Shown here piece by piece: positions 8,784 to 17,038 of a DNA stretch of 64,000 nt. Origin of the DNA: Bradyrhizobium algeriense (GTDB taxonomy: Bacteria; Pseudomonadota; Alphaproteobacteria; Rhizobiales; Xanthobacteraceae). The notes under the pieces were generated by a model. That model was not told the origin of the DNA and did no database searches. It worked only from the letters and a program-made list of their open reading frames with translations. Position 1 is the stretch's first letter. Each line of letters begins with the position of its first letter. A program made the translations under genes and the position numbers. The stretch is from positions 1 to 64,000 of the forward strand of contig NZ_PYCN01000031.1 of the NCBI RefSeq assembly GCF_003062295.1, written 5' to 3'.

Positions 8784-11123
8784 ATGGGCGTTGAAGGCAT
8801 TGGCGCAAGCGTGGTGCGCAAGGAAGATCGCCGTTTCATTACCGGCAAGGGCCGCTACGTCGACGATATCAAGCTGGTGGGAATGACCCACGCACACTTC
8901 ATCCGCAGCCCGCATGCGCATGCCAGGATCAAGAGCATCGACACGTCGGCGGCAATGAATATGCCGGGCGTGGTCGGGGTGCTGACCGGCCAGCAACTCG
9001 TGGACGACAAGATCGGCAATCTGATCTGCGGTTGGGCCATTACCTCCAAGGACGGCACGGGCATGAAGATGGGCGCATGGCCGGCGATGGCGCCGGAAAC
9101 CGTGCGTTTCGTCGGCCAGGCGGTCGCGGTGGTGGTCGCCGAGACCAAGAACCAGGCCAAGGACGCGGCCGAGGCCGTGGTCGTCAATTACGAAGAGCTG
9201 CCCGCCGTTCCGGACATCCGCGCCGCGATCGCGCCGGGCGCACCGCAATTGCACCCGGAGGCGCCGGGCAACGTGATCTACGACTGGACCATCGGCGACG
9301 AAGGCGCAACCGATGCCGCCTTCAAGGCGGCGGCCAATGTCGTGTCGCTCGACATCACCAACAACCGGCTGGTGCCGAACGCGATGGAGCCGCGCGCGGC
9401 GATCGCCGAATATAACGAGCCGGAAGAGCATTTCACGCTCTACACGACCTCGCAGAATCCGCATGTCGCCCGTCTCGTGCTGTCGGCGTTCTACAACATC
9501 GCGCAGGAGCACAAGCTGCGGGTGGTGGCCCCCGACGTCGGCGGCGGTTTCGGCTCGAAAATCTTCATTTACCCTGAGGAGATGGTGGCGCTGTGGGCCT
9601 CCAAGAAGGTCGGCCGTCCGGTGAAGTGGACCGGCGACCGCACCGAAGCCTTTTTGACCGACGCCCATGGCCGCGATCACCTCACCAAGGCGGAGATGGC
9701 GTTAGACAAGGACAACAAGGTCACCGGCTTGCGGGTCAAAACCTACGCTAATCTCGGCGGCTACATGTCGCTGTTCTCCTCCTCGGTGCCGACCTATCTC
9801 TATGCGACGCTGCTGTCGGGCCAGTACAACATCCCGAACATCTTCGCCGAAGTGATCAGCGTCTATACCAACACGGTGCCGGTCGACGCCTATCGCGGCG
9901 CAGGCCGCCCAGAAGCCAGCTTCGTGGTGGAACGGCTGATGGAAACCGCGGCGCGGCAGTTGAAGGTCGATCCGGCCGAACTGCGCCGCAAGAACTTCAT
10001 CACGCAGTTCCCGCATCAGACGCCCGTCATCATGGCCTATGACATCGGCGACTTTAATGCCTCGCTCGATGCGGCGATGAAGGCGATCGATTACGCGGGC
10101 TTCCCCGCGCGCAAGGCGAAAGCCAAGTCCGAGGGTAAGCTGCGCGGCATCGGCGTGTCCTGCTACATCGAAGCGTGCGGCATTGCGCCGTCAAAGGCCG
10201 TCGGCAGTCTCGGCGCCGGCGTGGGCCTGTGGGAATCCGCCGAAGTACGCGTTAATCCGGTCGGCACCATCGAAGTCCTGACGGGATCGCACAGCCACGG
10301 CCAGGGTCATGAGACGAGCTTCTGCCAGCTCGTGGCAGAGCGCCTCGGCATTCCCATCAGCCAGGTCCAGATCGTGCATGGCGACACCGATAAAGTGCAG
10401 TTCGGCATGGGCACTTATGGTTCGCGCTCGGCGGCCGTCGGCCTCACCGCGATCCTGAAAGCGATGGAAAAGGTCGAAGCCAAGGCCAAGAAGATCGCAG
10501 CCCATCAGCTCGAGGCATCCGAAAACGACATCGTCATCGAGAACGGCGAGTTCAAGGTCACCGGCACCGACAAGTCGATCGCGCTGCCGATGGTCGCGCT
10601 CGCCGCCTACACCGCGCACAATCTGCCTGACGGCATGGAGCCGGGCCTCAAGGAAGGCGCGTTCTACGACCCGACCAACTTCACCTTCCCGGCCGGCGCC
10701 TATATCTGCGAAATGGAAGTAGATAGCGCCACCGGGAAAACCTCCTTCGTCAACTTCGTGGCGGCGGATGATTTCGGGCGGCTGATCAACCCGATGATCG
10801 TCGAAGGCCAGGTCCATGGCGGCCTTGCCCAGGGCATCGGCCAGGCGTTGCTGGAGGGCGTGGTGTATGACGCTTCCGGCCAGCTCGTGACCGCATCGTT
10901 CATGGATTACACCATGCCGCGCGCGGACGACCTGCCGTCGTTCAAGCTGTCGCACACGACCACGCTGTGTCCGGGCAATCCACTCGGCGTCAAGGGCTGC
11001 GGCGAAGCCGGTGCGATCGGTGCATCGGCTGCCGTGATCAACGCCATCACGGATGCGATCGGCAACAACAACCTCGAAATGCCGGCGACGCCTGATCGCG
11101 TCTGGCATGCGATTCACGGCTAA
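8784..11123 (+). CDS. coxL: Form II CO-dehydrogenase-type large subunit, molybdopterin-binding
   Basis: A 779-residue xanthine-oxidase-family catalytic subunit carrying molybdopterin cytosine dinucleotide. The active-site loop reads AYRGAGR (residues 369-375), the form II signature, not the AYxCSFR loop that holds the Cu-binding Cys in true form I CO dehydrogenase. Other landmarks are GGGFGSK, the GQGHETSFCQ segment and KGCGEAGAIG with the catalytic Glu near the C-terminus. RBS GGAGG lies 7 bp before ATG. Physiological substrate uncertain: form II enzymes may oxidise other small molecules. Confidence 0.93.
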   Translation: MGVEGIGASVVRKEDRRFITGKGRYVDDIKLVGMTHAHFIRSPHAHARIKSIDTSAAMNMPGVVGVLTGQQLVDDKIGNLICGWAITSKDGTGMKMGAWPAMAPETVRFVGQAVAVVVAETKNQAKDAAEAVVVNYEELPAVPDIRAAIAPGAPQLHPEAPGNVIYDWTIGDEGATDAAFKAAANVVSLDITNNRLVPNAMEPRAAIAEYNEPEEHFTLYTTSQNPHVARLVLSAFYNIAQEHKLRVVAPDVGGGFGSKIFIYPEEMVALWASKKVGRPVKWTGDRTEAFLTDAHGRDHLTKAEMALDKDNKVTGLRVKTYANLGGYMSLFSSSVPTYLYATLLSGQYNIPNIFAEVISVYTNTVPVDAYRGAGRPEASFVVERLMETAARQLKVDPAELRRKNFITQFPHQTPVIMAYDIGDFNASLDAAMKAIDYAGFPARKAKAKSEGKLRGIGVSCYIEACGIAPSKAVGSLGAGVGLWESAEVRVNPVGTIEVLTGSHSHGQGHETSFCQLVAERLGIPISQVQIVHGDTDKVQFGMGTYGSRSAAVGLTAILKAMEKVEAKAKKIAAHQLEASENDIVIENGEFKVTGTDKSIALPMVALAAYTAHNLPDGMEPGLKEGAFYDPTNFTFPAGAYICEMEVDSATGKTSFVNFVAADDFGRLINPMIVEGQVHGGLAQGIGQALLEGVVYDASGQLVTASFMDYTMPRADDLPSFKLSHTTTLCPGNPLGVKGCGEAGAIGASAAVINAITDAIGNNNLEMPATPDRVWHAIHG

Positions 11124-11137
11124 GAGGAGCAAGCACT

Positions 11138-11938
11138 ATGTACCAGACAACTTACCACCGCCCCTCTTCGGTCGACGAGGCAGCAAGCCTGTTCGCCAAG
11201 GGTTCGGACGCGAAGTATCTGGCCGGCGGCCATACGCTGATCCCGGTCATGAAACAGCGGCTGGCATCGCCATCCGATGTCATCGATCTCGGCAAGATCA
11301 AGGAGCTTGTCGGCATCGAGCCGACCGGTGACGGAATCATGATCAAGGCGGCGACGACCCATTCCGACGTCGCCTCGAGCGACACTGTTCAAAAGGCGAT
11401 TCCCGCGCTGGCTTACCTCGCCTCGCTGATCGGCGATCCGGCCGTGCGGCATCGCGGCACCATCGGCGGCTCGCTCGCCAACAACGATCCTGCCGCCGAT
11501 TATCCGGCGGCGGTGCTGGCGCTCGGTGCCACCGTGAAGACCAACAAGCGTTCGATATCGGCGGATGATTTCTTCAAGGGCCTGTTCACCACGGCGCTCG
11601 AAGACGGCGAAATCATCACCGCGGTGTCATTCCCGGTTCAGGCCAAAGCGGGATACGCCAAGTTCAACCATCCGGCGTCGCGCTTCGCCCTGACAGGCGT
11701 GTTCGTCGCCAAAACCCCGGCAGGCGACGTCCGCGTCGCAGCCACGGGCGCATCGCAAAACGGCGTGATGCGGGTGTCCGCGATCGAGGCGGCGCTGAAG
11801 GCGAACTGGTCGGCAGGCGCGATCGACGGCGTCAAGATTTCCGCCGATGGCTTGATGAGCGATATTCACGGAACATCGGACTATCGCGCCAACCTGATCA
11901 AGGTAATGGCGCAGCGCGCGGTGACTGCCGCGGGCTAA
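11138..11938 (+). CDS. coxM: Form II CO-dehydrogenase-type medium subunit, FAD-binding
   Basis: A 266-residue FAD subunit of the molybdenum hydroxylase, passing electrons on from the 2Fe-2S clusters. FAD pyrophosphate-binding segments AGGHTLIPVMK (about residue 29) and TIGGSLANNDPAADYP (about 108) are intact. It starts 14 bp after coxL with GAGGAG upstream and is the third gene of the unit. No accessory cox genes (coxDEF) or molybdenum cofactor genes follow here, so maturation factors must be elsewhere. Confidence 0.93.
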   Translation: MYQTTYHRPSSVDEAASLFAKGSDAKYLAGGHTLIPVMKQRLASPSDVIDLGKIKELVGIEPTGDGIMIKAATTHSDVASSDTVQKAIPALAYLASLIGDPAVRHRGTIGGSLANNDPAADYPAAVLALGATVKTNKRSISADDFFKGLFTTALEDGEIITAVSFPVQAKAGYAKFNHPASRFALTGVFVAKTPAGDVRVAATGASQNGVMRVSAIEAALKANWSAGAIDGVKISADGLMSDIHGTSDYRANLIKVMAQRAVTAAG

Positions 11939-11964
11939 TAACGTCTAAACGCAACTTCCATGCG

Positions 11965-12000
11965 AGCGGCGCGCAGCAATGCGCGCCGCTTTCGCATTTT
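11965..12000 (+). terminator. Rho-independent terminator after coxM
   Basis: A perfect 10-bp stem, agcggcgcgc with gcgcgccgct around a 6-nt loop, is followed by ttcgcatttt, 26 bp after the coxM stop. Confidence 0.75.
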
Positions 12001-12053
12001 GATACGATTCTCGGCAAAAGATGCTTGCCACGCTCTCGCTTCGGCAGGACAAT

Positions 12054-12069
12054 TTAGCTAATCAACTAA
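12054..12069. promoter_or_regulatory. Operator-like imperfect palindrome upstream of the CoA-transferase gene
   Basis: TTAGCTAATCAACTAA is an imperfect 16-bp dyad (arms TTAG and CTAA, partly symmetric centre) located 30 bp before the GTG start of the gene at 12100. The size and TA-rich symmetry resemble sites used by MarR- or GntR-type repressors. No regulator gene is adjacent, so its binding protein is unknown. Confidence 0.35.
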
Positions 12070-12099
12070 TTAAGACGCTTCTGTTGGGAGAGAAAACAA

Positions 12100-13212
12100 G
12101 TGCTCGACAAACCAGCCGCCCAATCCGCTACCCGCACCTCCGGCCCGCTCGCCGGTTTCCGCATCGTCGAATTCGCCGGCATCGGCCCGGGCCCGTTCGC
12201 CTGCATGCTCCTGGCGGATATGGGCGCAGAGGTCGTTACGCTTGACCGCGTCGGCGCCGGCAAGAACCTGAAGGCCGTCGCGGTACGCGGCCGCAAGGTC
12301 ATCGAGCTTGATCTGAAGGATAAAGCTGCCATCGCGCAGGTCCTCGACCTGCTTGCCGGTGCGGACGCACTGATCGAAGGCTTCCGCCCCGGCGTGATGG
12401 AACGTCTCGGCCTCGGCCCGGACGTCGTGCTCGCGCGCAATCCAAAGCTGGTCTATGGCCGCATGACCGGTTGGGGCCAGGAAGGCCCGCTTGCCAACGC
12501 CGCCGGTCACGACATCAACTACATCTCGATCACCGGCGCGCTTGCTGCGATCGGGACGAAGGAAAAGCCGGTGCCGCCGCTCAACCTCGTCGGCGATTTC
12601 GGCGGTGGAGCGCTCTACCTGGTGGTCGGCGTGCTTGCCGCCATGCTCGAAGCCTCGAAGTCGGGCAAGGGCCAGGTAGTGGACACCGCGATGTGCGACG
12701 GCGCGGCATCGCTGATGTCGATGTTCTTCGACATGAGCGCGATGGGGCGCTGGACCGAGGGCCGCGACCAGAACTTTCTCGATGGCGGCGCGCATTTCTA
12801 TGGCGTCTATGAATGCTCCTGCGGCAACTTCGTCTCGATCGGCTCGATCGAACCACAATTCTACGCGCTGCTTCGCAAACATGCCGGCCTCACCGAGGCC
12901 GACTTCGATGCGCAGATGGACCGCAAGGCCTGGCCGGCGCTGAAGGACAAGCTGACAAAGGTGTTCAAGAGCAAGACCCGCGAGGACTGGTGCAAGATCA
13001 TGGAAGGCACCGACATCTGCTTCGCGCCGATCCTGACCATGGCGGAAGCGCCGAAGCACCCGCACATGGCGGCACGCAAGGTGTTCGTCGAGCGCCATGG
13101 CGTGACCCAACCCGCGCCCGCGCCACGCTTCTCACGCACGCCGTCGGCGATCCGCGAGCCGGTGACGGCGGATATCGGTGAATTGACGAACGCGTGGAAG
13201 GCGGGAAGGTAA
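12100..13212 (+). CDS. CaiB/BaiF family III CoA-transferase, alpha-methylacyl-CoA racemase-like
   Basis: A 370-residue cytosolic enzyme of the family III CoA-transferase fold. The N-terminal FAGIGPGPFACMLLADMGAEV loop and DRVGAG are closest in pattern to alpha-methylacyl-CoA racemases, which epimerise 2-methyl-branched acyl-CoAs; the conserved Asp lies in VVDTAMCDG (about residue 195). It starts at GTG 12100 behind GGGAG (10 bp). The 161 bp after coxM contain a terminator, so it is a separate transcription unit. A true CoA-transferase activity cannot be excluded. Confidence 0.88.
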   Translation: MLDKPAAQSATRTSGPLAGFRIVEFAGIGPGPFACMLLADMGAEVVTLDRVGAGKNLKAVAVRGRKVIELDLKDKAAIAQVLDLLAGADALIEGFRPGVMERLGLGPDVVLARNPKLVYGRMTGWGQEGPLANAAGHDINYISITGALAAIGTKEKPVPPLNLVGDFGGGALYLVVGVLAAMLEASKSGKGQVVDTAMCDGAASLMSMFFDMSAMGRWTEGRDQNFLDGGAHFYGVYECSCGNFVSIGSIEPQFYALLRKHAGLTEADFDAQMDRKAWPALKDKLTKVFKSKTREDWCKIMEGTDICFAPILTMAEAPKHPHMAARKVFVERHGVTQPAPAPRFSRTPSAIREPVTADIGELTNAWKAGR

Positions 13213-13218
13213 ATTCTC

Positions 13219-13355
13219 CGTCGTCGTCCCCGCGCACGCGGGGACCCATAACCACAGGATTTGGCTGTTGGACGAAAGTCGTCGAACAGCGGCTTTCAAT
13301 ACAAGCGACACGGCGTATGGGTCCCGGCTCGCGCTTCGCTTGGCCGGGACGACGG
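13219..13355. repeat. GTCCC-type palindromic repeat, copy 1
   Basis: Left arm cgtcgtccccgcgcacgcgg then gggacccataaccac, right arm cggcgtatgggtcccgg..ccgggacgac. It fills the space between the convergent CoA-transferase and hpd genes and may end both transcripts. The same architecture recurs at 42908, 43333 (variant) and 53948. Confidence 0.75.
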
Positions 13356-13358
13356 GGC

Positions 13359-14477
13359 CTACGCAGCATTCCCCACCTTCAGGACACCTCTTCGAATCTG
13401 ATCTTCCTCGATCGATTCGAACAGCGCCTTGAAGTTGCCCTCGCCGAACCCGTCGTCGCCCTTGCGCTGGATGAACTCGAAGAAGATCGGCCCGATCGCG
13501 TTCGCCGAGAAAATCTGCAGCAGTACCTTTGTGTGGTCGCCATCGACCACGCCCTCGCCGTCAATGAGAATGCCGTCGCGCTGGAGACGGGCGACGTCCT
13601 CGCCATGCTGCGGCAGCCGCGCGTCGATCTTCTCAAAGTAGGTATCGGGCGGCGACGGCATGAACGGCAATCCTGCCTCGCGCAGCGTCTCGACGGTAGC
13701 GTAGATATCCCGCGCGCCGCAGGCGATGTGCTGGATGCCCTCGCCGCGATAGATGTTGAGATATTCCTCGATCTGGCCGGAGTCGCCGGCATCCTCGTTG
13801 ATCGGGATTCGGATCTTGCCGTCCGGGCTGGTCAGGGCGCGCGAGAATAGGCCCGACGCACGGCCCTCGATGTCGAAGAACCGGATCTGGCGGAAGTTGA
13901 ACAGTTTTTCGTAGAAGCCGGTCCACACATCCATGCGGCCGCGATGGACGTTGTGGGTCAGGTGATCGATGTAATAGAGCCCGGCACCCGCGGGACGCGG
14001 GTCCTTCGCGCCAAGCCATTCGAACTCGATGTCGTAGGCTGAGCCTTTGGCGCCGTAGCGATCGACGAAATAAAGCACGCTGCCGCCGATGCCCTTGATG
14101 GCGGGAACATCGAGCGTCTTCTGCGCGGAAGAAACATCAGCGGCCTCCGCACCAAGCGAAAGCGCCCGCTCATAGGCCAGCTTCGCATCAACCACGCGAA
14201 ACGCCATCGACGGCGCGCAGGGCCCATGCGCGGCGACGAAGCCATGGCCGTGGGTGCCGGGCTCCTCGTTGACGAGGTAATTGATGTCGCCCTGGCGATA
14301 GACCGTGATCTTCTTGGATTTGTGCCGGGCGATCGGCGCATAGCCCATCAGCGCGAACAGCGCGTGCAGCTCCTCAGGCTTCGGGTGGGCGTATTCGACG
14401 AACTCAAACCCATCGGTGCCCATCGGATTGTCGGCGCTGATGGTGGCAGCCGGCGCGTCATGCGGAAACGGACCCAT
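13359..14477 (-). CDS. hpd: 4-hydroxyphenylpyruvate dioxygenase
   Basis: Non-haem Fe(II) enzyme that turns 4-hydroxyphenylpyruvate into homogentisate in tyrosine catabolism. The 372-residue protein has two VOC domains: an N-terminal one with FEFVEYAHP and a C-terminal one with the iron ligands in YYIDHLTHNV (His), QHIACGA (His) and FFEFIQRKGDDGFGEGNF (Glu), the last being the family's C-terminal gate helix. The downstream enzymes HmgA and FahA are encoded 1-4 kb away. A divergent Lrp-type regulator shares its promoter region. Confidence 0.96.
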   Translation of the reverse strand: MGPFPHDAPAATISADNPMGTDGFEFVEYAHPKPEELHALFALMGYAPIARHKSKKITVYRQGDINYLVNEEPGTHGHGFVAAHGPCAPSMAFRVVDAKLAYERALSLGAEAADVSSAQKTLDVPAIKGIGGSVLYFVDRYGAKGSAYDIEFEWLGAKDPRPAGAGLYYIDHLTHNVHRGRMDVWTGFYEKLFNFRQIRFFDIEGRASGLFSRALTSPDGKIRIPINEDAGDSGQIEEYLNIYRGEGIQHIACGARDIYATVETLREAGLPFMPSPPDTYFEKIDARLPQHGEDVARLQRDGILIDGEGVVDGDHTKVLLQIFSANAIGPIFFEFIQRKGDDGFGEGNFKALFESIEEDQIRRGVLKVGNAA

Positions 14478-14521
14478 GGAGAATCTCCCGAAAATTGATC
14501 TGGATCAATATCGATCGAAAC

Positions 14522-14579
14522 GCGTGCAAAGTGCGTGCAAATGGCGATGCATTTAGCTATAATCGCGCACATATCGTGC
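14522..14579. promoter_or_regulatory. Shared hpd/Lrp promoter region with TGCA-rich repeats
   Basis: On the plus strand a -10 box TATAAT (14558-14563) sits 17 bp after GTGCAA (14535-14540), giving a promoter for the regulator gene. Two direct copies of cgtgcaaa (14523 and 14534) lie one helical turn apart across the -35, and GCAC-atatc-GTGC (14567-14579) is a dyad near the expected start site. These are plausible sites for the adjacent Lrp/AsnC protein controlling itself and hpd. Confidence 0.5.
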
Positions 14580-14599
14580 ATAAAAATGGCAATTTCCGC

Positions 14600-15067
14600 A
14601 TGATCTCCGTAGACGCCTTCGACCTCAAAATGCTCGCCGCGCTACAGGACGACGGCCGGCTGACCAACCAGCAGCTCGCCGACCTCGTCGGCCTGTCGGC
14701 CTCGCAGTGCTCGCGGCGGCGGATGCGGCTGGAGGAAGAGAAGGTGATCGCGGGCTACCACGCCGATCTCGCCGGCGAAGCCCTCGGCTTCAACCTGATC
14801 GCCTTCGTCCACATTACGCTGGCGACGCATTCGCCCGACAACGCCAAAAAATTCCGCGCGCTGGTCAACCGCGTCGACGACATCCAGGAGGCCTACTCGC
14901 TGACCGGCGACGCCGATTACGTGCTGAAGGTCGTGCTGCGCGACCTGAAGGACCTCTCCGGCCTCGTCAACGACGTGCTGATGCCGCACCAGAGCGTGGC
15001 CCATGTGCGCTCCTCGATCGTGCTGGACCGGCTGAAGGAGAGCGCGAGGTTGCCGCTGAAGTCCTGA
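14600..15067 (+). CDS. Lrp/AsnC family transcriptional regulator
   Basis: A 155-residue one-component regulator: N-terminal helix-turn-helix (DLKMLAALQDDGRLTNQQLADLVGLSASQCSRRRMRLEE, about residues 8-46) and a C-terminal RAM/AsnC ligand-binding domain that forms octamers (EAYSLTGDADYVLKV is typical). ATG 14600 places the HTH at the usual distance; the frame upstream crosses its own promoter. It diverges from hpd, so it probably activates or represses hpd in response to an aromatic amino acid; the effector is an inference. Confidence 0.9.
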   Translation: MISVDAFDLKMLAALQDDGRLTNQQLADLVGLSASQCSRRRMRLEEEKVIAGYHADLAGEALGFNLIAFVHITLATHSPDNAKKFRALVNRVDDIQEAYSLTGDADYVLKVVLRDLKDLSGLVNDVLMPHQSVAHVRSSIVLDRLKESARLPLKS

Positions 15068-15151
15068 CGTGGCCCAATTCGAGGGAAATTTGTCATTCGC
15101 GTTTTCCAGCCGATTTGCGATGATCGCCCGGAATCACATTGCGAGACGACG

Positions 15152-15463
15152 ATGGCGCTGCAACTCCGCCCGAACTGCGAATATTGCGACAAGGACCTGC
15201 CGCCAAGCGCGACGGACGCGCGCATCTGCTCTTATGAATGCACGTTCTGCGCGGATTGCGTGGACAGCAAGCTGCACAATGTCTGCCCGAACTGCGGCGG
15301 CGGCTTCGTGCCGCGGCCAATCCGGCCCGCCACCGAGCGGCGGCCCGGCGTGTGCGTCACCAAGCAGTTGCCATCGGATAAGCGGGTTCATTTAAAGTAC
15401 AGCGTCGAGGATGTCGCCGCGCATTCGGCGCGCTTGCGGAATATTCCAGCTGAGGAGCGCTGA
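15152..15463 (+). CDS. DUF1272 zinc-finger-like protein
   Basis: A 103-residue cysteine-rich protein of the DUF1272 family. The first half has paired cysteines CEYC, ICSYEC, CTFCADC and CPNCGGGF (residues about 9-50), a likely two-zinc treble-clef-like fold. The C-terminal tail is basic and probably disordered. It is a separate small gene 84 bp after the Lrp-type regulator. Role unknown. Confidence 0.88.
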   Translation: MALQLRPNCEYCDKDLPPSATDARICSYECTFCADCVDSKLHNVCPNCGGGFVPRPIRPATERRPGVCVTKQLPSDKRVHLKYSVEDVAAHSARLRNIPAEER

Positions 15464-15469
15464 CCCCTC

Positions 15470-15556
15470 CACGTCATTGCGAGCGCAGCGAAGCAATCCA
15501 TGCCTCCGCTTGTGGCGCTATGGATTGCTTCGTCGCTTCGCTCCTCGCAATGACGG
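15470..15556. repeat. Palindromic repeat, cgtcattgcgag family
   Basis: Arms cacgtcattgcgagcgcagc and gcttcgctcctcgcaatgac flank a short centre containing gaagcaatccat and atggattgcttc. The same unit recurs at 59738-59822, with a half copy near 48385. It sits between DUF1272 and the fahA stop, which converge. Confidence 0.75.
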
Positions 15557-15589
15557 GAGAGAGTCATTCCGTATGACGGGAAGAGAGCG

Positions 15590-16864
15590 CTACCCCGCTG
15601 CCAAAATCGTCCCCTCCACCTCGCCAAATCCGACGCGGTAGCCGTCGCCCTGGCACCAGCCGCGCATCACGAGCGAATCGCCGTCCTCCAGGAACGTCCG
15701 TTTCACACCCGCGGCCAACTCCACCGGTTCGGTGCCGTTCCAGCTTATTTCAAGCAGGCTGCCGCGCTGGTCCTTTTCCGGACCCGAGATGGTGCCGCTC
15801 CCCAAGAGATCGCCGACATTCATGGCGCAGCCGCTTGACGCATGGTGCACGAGCTGCTGCACCGACGACCAGTACATGTATTTGAAGTTGGTACGGCTGA
15901 TATTTGCCGGCGCATTCATCTGCGCGGCACGCAAGCCGACCTCGAGCGCCATGTCGTAATTGTTCGGCTGCACCTGCTGAAGATACGGCAACGGCTTCGG
16001 ATCCTGCTCAGGGCCATGAAGACGGAATGGCTCCAGCGCCTCGCGCGTCACCACCCATGGGCTGATCGAGGTCCCAAACACCTTGGCCTGGAACGGGCCG
16101 AGCGGCACATATTCCCATTGCTGGATGTCGCGCGCGCTCCAGTCGTTCAGGATCACAAAGCCGAAGATCATCTCTTCCGCCTGCTTCTCGGTCAGCATTT
16201 CGCCCATTACCGATGGCTGGCCGACGACCACGCCCATTTCCAGTTCGAAATCGAGCCGCTTGCAGGGGCCGAAACTCGGCACGTCGGCGGTCGGCGGCTT
16301 CAACTGTCCGCGCGGACGGCGCACCGGCGTGCCGCTGACAACGACGGTCGACGCGCGGCCGTTGTAGCCGATCGGCATGTGCAACCAGTTCGGCTGCAGC
16401 GCATTGTCCTTGCCGCGGAACATCACGCCGACATTGGTGGCGTGCTCCCTGGACGAATAGAAATCGGTATAGCCGGAGACGGCGAACGGCATGTGCAGCC
16501 TGACGTCAGCCATCGGCACCAGCGCGCGCTTGCGCAGTTTCTCATTGTCGCGCAGTTCGGGATGATCGTGCTGCAAAAGCTCGCTGATCCGTGCGCGCGT
16601 GCTCGACCAGACTTTTGGCCCCAGCGCCATGAACGGATTGAGTTGAGGTGCTGCGAACACCGCGGGCTCGACGACATCGAAGCGGCAGTCCTGCGCGAGC
16701 TGCCAGAGATCGAGCACGTAATCGCCGATCGCAACGCCTATGCGCGGGGCGAGGCCATCCTTGGCGGAGAATACGCCGTAGGGGAGATTTTGGATCGGGA
16801 AATGGGAATCGGGCGCGACGTCGATGAAGGAGCGGAGAGAGGGATCGTTGGGGTGAGCTGTCAC
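15590..16864 (-). CDS. fahA: Fumarylacetoacetase
   Basis: Last enzyme of homogentisate breakdown: it hydrolyses fumarylacetoacetate to fumarate and acetoacetate. With GTG 16864 as start the protein is 424 residues, the family's usual length, and has the N-terminal SH3-like part plus the FAH core: metal-site acidic residues in DFELEMGVVVG, then LNDWSARDIQQWEYVPLGPF. The frame is open upstream to 17017 only because a repeat (16885-17031) is open; AGGAC lies 9 bp before GTG. It follows hmgA on the same strand, 174 bp away across that repeat. Confidence 0.94.
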   Translation of the reverse strand: MTAHPNDPSLRSFIDVAPDSHFPIQNLPYGVFSAKDGLAPRIGVAIGDYVLDLWQLAQDCRFDVVEPAVFAAPQLNPFMALGPKVWSSTRARISELLQHDHPELRDNEKLRKRALVPMADVRLHMPFAVSGYTDFYSSREHATNVGVMFRGKDNALQPNWLHMPIGYNGRASTVVVSGTPVRRPRGQLKPPTADVPSFGPCKRLDFELEMGVVVGQPSVMGEMLTEKQAEEMIFGFVILNDWSARDIQQWEYVPLGPFQAKVFGTSISPWVVTREALEPFRLHGPEQDPKPLPYLQQVQPNNYDMALEVGLRAAQMNAPANISRTNFKYMYWSSVQQLVHHASSGCAMNVGDLLGSGTISGPEKDQRGSLLEISWNGTEPVELAAGVKRTFLEDGDSLVMRGWCQGDGYRVGFGEVEGTILAAG

Positions 16865-16884
16865 TTGAGGCTTCGTCCTTTCTT

Positions 16885-17031
16885 CCTTCTCCCCTTGTGG
16901 GAGAAGGTGGCGAAATCGACCGGAGGGAGATTGCGCCGGATGAGGGGTTCTTTCCGCGGGGAAAGACCCCTCACCCGTCTCAATCGCGCGACGCGCGATT
17001 GATCCACCCTCTCCCACAAGGGGAGAGGGGA
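16885..17031. repeat. Palindromic repeat with ccttctccccttgtgggaga arms
   Basis: The left hairpin (ccttctccccttgtgggaga, from 16885) and right hairpin (ccctctcccacaaggggaga, ending near 17030) are inverted relatives. It lies inside the hmgA-fahA interval, reads open in the fahA frame, and could affect read-through from hmgA into fahA. Confidence 0.72.
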
Positions 17032-17038
17032 AGAAACA

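Noticed and set aside
16865..17017. N-terminal extension of fumarylacetoacetase
   Set aside because: It is encoded by a palindromic repeat; the family length and GTG 16864 fit better.
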